This document shows positions 1 through 4,660 of a DNA stretch of 12,822 bases, one piece after another (position 1 is the stretch's first letter; each line of letters starts with the position of its first letter). The notes beneath the pieces are model-generated. The model was not told the DNA's origin and searched no databases. It saw only the letters and a list, made by a program, of their open reading frames with translations. Source of the DNA: JBJMLO01 sp045805265. Lineage in GTDB: Bacteria > Actinomycetota > UBA4738 > JACQTL01. Position numbers and translations under genes: made by a program. The stretch spans positions 1-12,822 of the forward strand of contig JBJMLO010000009.1 in NCBI GenBank assembly GCA_045805265.1, in the 5' to 3' direction.

Positions 1-1
1 C

Positions 2-829
<828 letters not shown>

Positions 830-836
830 GGACGCC

Positions 837-1001
837 ATGCCGAAGACCGACAACCGACCGACGATCACGCTGGCCTGCACCGAGTGCAAGCGGCGGAACT
901 ACGTCACCGAGAAGAACCGGCAGAACGACCGGGACCGGATCGAGCTGATGAAGTACTGCCGGTGGGACCGCCGCCACACCCTGCACCGCGAGACCCGGTA
1001 G
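837..1001 (+). CDS. rpmG: 50S ribosomal protein L33 (bL33), variant zinc knuckle
   Basis: This 54-residue protein is a small 50S subunit component near the E site. It matches actinobacterial L33 along its length: RPTITLACTECKRRNYVT, the basic NRQNDRDRIEL segment, and the C-terminal HTLHRETR. The N-terminal knuckle C14-x2-C17 is present. The second knuckle, normally C-x2-C, reads C41-R-W-D44, so one expected cysteine is replaced by aspartate. The ATG at 837 is the only sensible start; only a weak GGG-containing ribosome site precedes it, and the gene follows tuf by seven bases, which suggests translation from the tuf transcript. Its stop is four bases from the stop of the convergent regulator on the other strand. 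The position beside tuf and upstream of the had genes agrees with the actinobacterial locus. Confidence 0.95.
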   Translation: MPKTDNRPTITLACTECKRRNYVTEKNRQNDRDRIELMKYCRWDRRHTLHRETR

Positions 1002-1005
1002 CTCG

Positions 1006-1680
1006 CTAGCTGCGCGCGCTGACCTTCCCGTGGCGGATGGCGAACGCCAACGCCTCGGTCTTCGAGTGCACGCCGAGCTTCATGATCACGTTCTGCACGT
1101 GCGTCCGGAGCGTCGCCGGGCTCATGCCGAGCGTCGCCGCGATCACCACCGGCGACTCGCCGTTCGCGATGTGCTGCATGATCTCGAGCTCGCGGGCGGT
1201 CAGGCGGTCGGCCCGCTGCTGCGCGGTGGCCTGCTCGGCCCGGCGGTGGTGCAGGCGCCCCATGAGCCGGCGCCGCTCCCTGGGCCCCAGCAGGTCCTTC
1301 TCCGTGGCGGCGCGCCGCACCAGCTCGATCACGGCTCCCACCGGCTCGTACTTCGACAGGTGTCCCGCGGCCCCGGCCTCCACGCTTCTGGCCACCAGCA
1401 GGTCGCTCTGCTGGGCGAGGAGGGCGAGGACCGCCGCCCCAGGCGCCCCCCGAAGCACCGCCCGGACGATCTCCACGGGGTCCCGTCCCGGCGTGTCGAG
1501 GTCGACGAGCGCCACGGCGGGACTCAGTCTCCTCGCGGCCTCGTCGACCTGGTCCGCCCCGCCCGCCACGCCGACCACCTCGACGTCCGGTTCCCCGTCG
1601 AGCGCGAGGCGGAGCGCGTCCGCGAACATGCGGTGGTCATCGACGATGAGGACCCGGATCGTGCCGCTTGTCTCGGCCAT
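1006..1680 (-). CDS. LuxR/NarL-family response regulator (orphan)
   Basis: This 224-residue two-domain DNA-binding regulator has an N-terminal receiver domain (about residues 8-125) with the acidic pair D14-D15 (VLIVDDHRMF), the likely phosphoacceptor D60 (VALVDLDTPG) and the conserved lysine K110 (HLSKYEP). The position normally held by the Thr/Ser switch residue is leucine (L88 in VLALLAQ). A C-terminal LuxR helix-turn-helix follows (about 162-220: LTARELEIMQHIANG, then LGMSPATLRTHVQNVIMKLG). I chose ATG at 1680 because the receiver domain begins right after it; the frame stays open to 1845, but that upstream part is unrelated basic sequence. No Shine-Dalgarno sequence precedes this start, while TACGAT, a possible -10 box, lies nine bases upstream, so a leaderless or nearly leaderless mRNA is possible. 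No histidine kinase is in the window. It is divergent from the SDR operon, which it might control (inference). Confidence 0.9.
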   Translation of the reverse strand: MAETSGTIRVLIVDDHRMFADALRLALDGEPDVEVVGVAGGADQVDEAARRLSPAVALVDLDTPGRDPVEIVRAVLRGAPGAAVLALLAQQSDLLVARSVEAGAAGHLSKYEPVGAVIELVRRAATEKDLLGPRERRRLMGRLHHRRAEQATAQQRADRLTARELEIMQHIANGESPVVIAATLGMSPATLRTHVQNVIMKLGVHSKTEALAFAIRHGKVSARS

Positions 1681-1739
1681 GGCGGTGCCATCGTAGGGCC
1701 GGCGTCGAGCCCAACCGTGCAGCGCGACGCCACGGGAAG

Positions 1740-1769
1740 TTGCCCGGCCGGCGGGACGTTCGATACGGT
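1740..1769 (+). promoter_or_regulatory. Candidate sigma-70-type promoter for the SDR-hadAB operon
   Basis: TTGCCC at 1740-1745 and TACGGT at 1764-1769 are separated by 18 bases, fitting TTGNNN and TANNNT of actinobacterial housekeeping promoters. A start near 1776 would leave a leader of about 110 bases before the GTG at 1888. Prediction by eye in GC-rich DNA; moderate to low confidence. Confidence 0.4.
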
Positions 1770-1887
1770 GAGACGATCCGGCGCCCCGGGGGAGGCCCAG
1801 ACTTTGCCGGTGCCGGCGGAAGTGGGCCTCGGGCGGCCGCGCCACGCAGTGGCCGCCCTCCGGTCAACCGACGAGGAGAGGACGCAC

Positions 1888-2694
1888 GTGGCTCGACTGG
1901 AAGGCAAGGTGGCCGTCGTGACCGGCGCCGGGCGGGGAATCGGCCGGGCGACGGCCGAGCTGTTCGCCCGGGAGGGCGCGGCGGTCGTGGTGAACGACGT
2001 CGACCCCGACCCGGCGAACGAGGCGGCCCAGGCCATCAAGGAGGCCGGGGGCCAGGCCCAGGTCTCGACCCACAACACCGTGGAGCTCGACCAGGCCCAG
2101 GCCATGGTCGACGCGGCGGTGGGGGAGTTCGGCACCGTCGACATCCTGGTCAACAACGCCGGGATCACCCGCGACAAGACGTTCCACAACCTCGACGACG
2201 AGACCTGGGACTTCGTGCTCGACGTCAACCTCAAGACCGCGTTCCACTCGAGCCTGGCGGCCGTGCGGCATATGCGCCAGCGTGCCAAGGAGGAGATGAG
2301 CACCCAGGGCACGCCGGCACACCACCGGAAGATCACGTTCACGACGTCGACGGCAGCGCTCGTCGGCAACGCGGGCCAGGCGAACTACACGGCCGCCAAG
2401 GGGGCGATCGTGGGGCTCACCAGGACGCTCGCGCGCGAGCTCGGCCCGTTCCACGTGAACGTGAACGCGGTCGCGCCGGGGTTCATCGAGACCCGCCTCA
2501 CCGCGTCGAAGGGGGAGGCGTCGGACCTCGGCGTCCCCGAGCCCAACCGGCAGATGGCGCTGATGATCATCGCCCTCGGCTATTACGGGCAGCCGGAGGA
2601 CGTCGCGAAGGTCCACGCGTTCCTGGCCGGCGAGGACTCCGACTACGTCTCCGGTGTGATCATTCCCGTGTCCGGCGCGATGTTGGGAGCGTGA
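1888..2694 (+). CDS. SDR-family 3-oxoacyl reductase / (3R)-hydroxyacyl dehydrogenase
   Basis: This 268-residue classical short-chain dehydrogenase would interconvert 3-oxoacyl and (3R)-hydroxyacyl thioesters. It shows the nucleotide-binding motif TGAGRGIG (12-19), NNAG (89-92), and the catalytic set N114, S154, Y167 and K171 with the correct Tyr-Lys spacing (YTAAK). The PGFIETRL loop and C-terminal VSGVIIPVSGAM complete the fold. The end of strand 2 reads VVVNDVD; an acidic residue here usually favours NAD(H) over NADP(H), and VVVND recalls the dehydrogenase part of peroxisomal multifunctional enzyme type 2. Residues about 131-148 form a longer polar loop than in FabG. I chose GTG at 1888 because GAGGAG lies about ten bases upstream and the fold starts at once; the frame is open further upstream without family resemblance. 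The HadA-like gene follows by seven bases. FabG-like is the alternative name. Confidence 0.88.
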   Translation: MARLEGKVAVVTGAGRGIGRATAELFAREGAAVVVNDVDPDPANEAAQAIKEAGGQAQVSTHNTVELDQAQAMVDAAVGEFGTVDILVNNAGITRDKTFHNLDDETWDFVLDVNLKTAFHSSLAAVRHMRQRAKEEMSTQGTPAHHRKITFTTSTAALVGNAGQANYTAAKGAIVGLTRTLARELGPFHVNVNAVAPGFIETRLTASKGEASDLGVPEPNRQMALMIIALGYYGQPEDVAKVHAFLAGEDSDYVSGVIIPVSGAMLGA

Positions 2695-2701
2695 GGCGGG
2701 C

Positions 2702-3154
2702 ATGGCCCTGAACACCGAGCTGATCGGGAAGACGTACGACCGGATCGAGTTCACCGTGGAACGTGACCGCGTGAACCAGTTCGCCGATGCCATCGGCGAG
2801 GGCGACCCCGTGTACCGGGATGCTGAGGCGGCGAAGGCCGCCGGGTATGCCGAGCAGGTCGCGCCGCCGACGTTCATCACGGTGATCCAGATCATGACCA
2901 GCGGCCAGGTCGTGCTGGACCAGGAGCTTGGACTGGACTACTCCCGGGTCGTCCATGGCGAGCAGTCCTACCGCTACGAGCGCCCGCTGGTCGTCGGCGA
3001 CTCGATCACGGCGACGCCGCGCCTGACGGACATCCGGACGAGGAAGTCGAACGAGTTCCTGACCATCGAGTCGGAGGTCATCGACGCCAAGACCGGGGAG
3101 CTGGTGGTCACCGCGCGGTCCACGCTGATCTCCCGCGGGACGGGAGGCGTCTAG
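2702..3154 (+). CDS. hadA: HadA-like MaoC-fold dehydratase subunit (probably non-catalytic)
   Basis: This 150-residue single hot-dog domain is of the FAS1/MaoC-like dehydratase kind. It matches HadA-type subunits in the N-terminal KTYDRIEFTVERDRVNQFADAIG, in APPTF, and in the VVHGEQSYRYERPLVVGD segment. Hydratase-2 enzymes normally carry an Asp and a His in a D-x4-H arrangement; here the segment is EGDPVYRD, with tyrosine Y38 where histidine is expected, so catalysis should come from the partner. In Mycobacterium tuberculosis HadAB, HadB supplies the catalytic residues and HadA helps bind the acyl chain (established knowledge). The gene starts seven bases after the SDR stop, and its stop overlaps the next start by one base (TAGTG), which favours translational coupling and a 1:1 complex. 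Assignment to HadA rather than another MaoC-N protein rests on motif and position. Confidence 0.85.
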   Translation: MALNTELIGKTYDRIEFTVERDRVNQFADAIGEGDPVYRDAEAAKAAGYAEQVAPPTFITVIQIMTSGQVVLDQELGLDYSRVVHGEQSYRYERPLVVGDSITATPRLTDIRTRKSNEFLTIESEVIDAKTGELVVTARSTLISRGTGGV

Positions 3155-3582
3155 TGCCGGCCCAGGTGAGCTTCGACGACCTGAAGGTCGGCGACGAGAT
3201 CCCGGTGCGCTCGAAGGTCGTGAAGCGCGAGGCGGTCAAGGCGTACGCCGACGCCTCCGGCGACCAGAACCCCATCCACCAGGATGAGAGCTTCGCGAAG
3301 ATGGTGGGCCTGCCGGGGATCATCGCGCACGGGATGTTCACGATGGCCCACCTGACCTCGACGCTCACCGCGTGGCTGGGCGAACCCGGCGCGCTGAAGG
3401 CCGTCGACGTCCAGTTCCGGGCCGTGGTGGAGATGGACGAGACCATCGAGGCGGGCGGGAAGATCACCGAGCTCGACCCCGAAACCCGCACGGCGAAGCT
3501 CGACGTGTGGGTCCGGCTCGAGCGGGCGGGGGTGACGGAGTATCCGATCAAGAACTCGACGGCCGAGGTCAGCCTGGGCTGA
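3154..3582 (+). CDS. hadB: HadB-like (R)-3-hydroxyacyl dehydratase, catalytic subunit
   Basis: This 142-residue MaoC-domain hot-dog protein would dehydrate (R)-3-hydroxyacyl thioesters to trans-2-enoyl forms, or run the reverse hydration. The catalytic motif is intact: D37 and H42 in SGDQNPIHQDESFAK, close to the D36 and H41 reported for mycobacterial HadB. GLPGIIAHGMFTMAHL follows, the helix and loop that close the acyl pocket, and VDVQFRAVV lies near the dimer strand. The GTG start overlaps the hadA stop by one base and GGGAGG lies a few bases upstream. Together with hadA and the SDR this forms a compact acyl-chain cassette. No HadC-type third subunit is present before the tRNA-Trp, unlike in mycobacteria. 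Whether it serves ACP-bound synthesis or CoA-bound oxidation cannot be told from the gene itself. Confidence 0.9.
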   Translation: MPAQVSFDDLKVGDEIPVRSKVVKREAVKAYADASGDQNPIHQDESFAKMVGLPGIIAHGMFTMAHLTSTLTAWLGEPGALKAVDVQFRAVVEMDETIEAGGKITELDPETRTAKLDVWVRLERAGVTEYPIKNSTAEVSLG

Positions 3583-3606
3583 GGCCGCACCGAATCGAGC
3601 AACCGA

Positions 3607-3629
3607 GAGGCGGGCCCCGAGCCCGCCTC
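3607..3629 (+). terminator. Hairpin terminator candidate after hadB
   Basis: A perfect nine-base-pair stem (GAGGCGGGC at 3607-3615 with GCCCGCCTC at 3621-3629) and a five-base loop lie 24 bases after the hadB stop. The downstream bases (CGTCGTTGCGG) are not a clear T tract, so this is a GC-rich hairpin of the type common in actinobacteria. It would separate the acyl cassette from the sigma-factor operon. Confidence 0.55.
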
Positions 3630-3663
3630 CGTCGTTGCGGGCGGTTTCCTACCGCTGCGTAAC

Positions 3664-3677
3664 CTACCGGCCGGTAG
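3664..3677. promoter_or_regulatory. Palindrome upstream of the ECF sigma gene, possible operator
   Basis: CTACCGGCCGGTAG is a perfect 14-base palindrome ending 22 bases before the sigma-factor ATG. A related CTACCGC lies just upstream at 3650-3656. It could be an operator or a leader hairpin. GC-rich DNA yields such palindromes by chance, so confidence is low. Confidence 0.3.
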
Positions 3678-3699
3678 CGGAGTCGAAGTGGGGTGCCGG

Positions 3700-4242
3700 A
3701 TGGTGACCGCCGAGCTCCTGGCGGACTGTCGGCGGGGCGACCGCCTCGCGTTCGAGGAGCTCGTCCGGCTCACCCACCGGCGCGTCTACAGCCTGGCGTA
3801 TCGCCTCACTGGCGACCGCACCGAGGCCGAGGACGTGGCCCAGGAGGCCTACCTCCGGATGTTCCGGGGGCTGGCCGGCTTCCGGGAGGAGGCTCGGTTC
3901 GAGACATGGATGCACCGGATCGTCACGAACTGCGCGATCAGCATGCTGAAGCGCCGCGGCCGGTTCGGCGACGTGCTCGCCGAGGAGCCGGCGGACGTCC
4001 CGGTGCCCGATTCCACCGCGCCCCGGCTGGCCGACCGCGACGCGTTGTCGCGGGCCATGGCGACGTTGCCGGAGGGGCAGCGGGTGGTCGTCCTGTTGAA
4101 GGACGTGTACGACCTGTCGTGCCGGGAGATCGGCGACGAGGTCGGGATCGAGGAGGGCGCCGTGAAGGTGCGGCTGCACCGGGCCCGCAAGCGCCTGAAG
4201 GAGCTCCTCGATGACGCGGCCGAGCAGGCGGGTCAGGTGTGA
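3700..4242 (+). CDS. ECF-family RNA polymerase sigma factor
   Basis: This 180-residue sigma-70 protein has only regions 2 and 4, as in extracytoplasmic-function sigma factors that redirect RNA polymerase after release from an anti-sigma. Region 2 spans about residues 18-84, with FEELVRLTHRRVYSLAYRLTG, the helix DRTEAEDVAQEAYLRMFRGL and ARFETWMHRIVTNCA. Region 4 spans about 118-170, with LPEGQRVVVLLKDVYDLSCR, then the DNA-recognition helix-turn-helix IGDEVGIEEGAVKVRLHRAR. I prefer ATG at 3700, with GGGG about ten bases upstream; GTG at 3688 in the same frame would add four residues and cannot be excluded. The anti-sigma gene overlaps the 3' end by 32 bases, the usual coupled arrangement. Regulation by its own product is typical but not demonstrated here. 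The stress or target regulon is unknown. Confidence 0.92.
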   Translation: MVTAELLADCRRGDRLAFEELVRLTHRRVYSLAYRLTGDRTEAEDVAQEAYLRMFRGLAGFREEARFETWMHRIVTNCAISMLKRRGRFGDVLAEEPADVPVPDSTAPRLADRDALSRAMATLPEGQRVVVLLKDVYDLSCREIGDEVGIEEGAVKVRLHRARKRLKELLDDAAEQAGQV

Positions 4243-4648
4243 GGAGGTCCGGGAGCTCCTCCCCGAGTACGCCGAGCCGGGTCCCCGGCCGGCCGGGGCG
4301 GTCGAGGTCCATCTGGCCTCGTGCGCGGGGTGCCGCGCGGAGCTGGAGCAGTACCGCGCGCTGCTGAGCTCCCTAGCCGCCTACCGCGAGGTGGAGGTCG
4401 CCGTTCCCGACGGATACCTCGAGGCCGTCATGCACACGGCCCGGGTGGCCTCGTACCGGCGGCTGGTCCCCAGCCGCGCCAACCTGCGGGCCACGACGGT
4501 CCGGGTCGGCACCGCGGTCCGCCGCCATGACACCGGCCTGCGCTACGCCGCCGCCACCCTCGGCGGAGCCGCGGCCGGCGCGACCGCCATCGCCCTCGTG
4601 TGGTGGACGGTCGGGCGCCGACCCATGTCCGGCGCCGGCGCGCTGTAG
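4211..4648 (+). CDS. Membrane-anchored zinc-finger (ZAS-type) anti-sigma factor
   Basis: This 145-residue protein should bind and hold the ECF sigma factor encoded just upstream. The N-terminal region has the zinc anti-sigma signature H34-x3-C38-x2-C41 (VHLASCAGC), with C10 as a possible fourth ligand in RCEEVRELLPEY. A linker of about 65 residues follows, then one hydrophobic segment at about 112-134 (YAAATLGGAAAG through ALVWWTVG). Only about eleven residues follow the membrane segment, so there is no room for an extracytoplasmic sensor domain. Signal sensing would need the zinc site, the membrane segment or a partner protein (inference). The ATG at 4211 lies inside the sigma gene, so translation is coupled. 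The stop is 12 bases from the stop of the convergent coiled-coil gene. Confidence 0.87.
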   Translation: MTRPSRRVRCEEVRELLPEYAEPGPRPAGAVEVHLASCAGCRAELEQYRALLSSLAAYREVEVAVPDGYLEAVMHTARVASYRRLVPSRANLRATTVRVGTAVRRHDTGLRYAAATLGGAAAGATAIALVWWTVGRRPMSGAGAL

Positions 4649-4660
4649 TTCCGCGTCCGG

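Noticed and set aside
1681..1845. N-terminal extension of the response regulator to an ATG at 1845
   Set aside because: The extra 55 residues are basic and non-conserved in look, and the receiver domain starts just after the ATG at 1680.
1030..1887. Upstream open continuation of the SDR frame (286 further residues)
   Set aside because: It runs antisense through the response regulator and has no family resemblance. The GTG at 1888 has a proper ribosome site.
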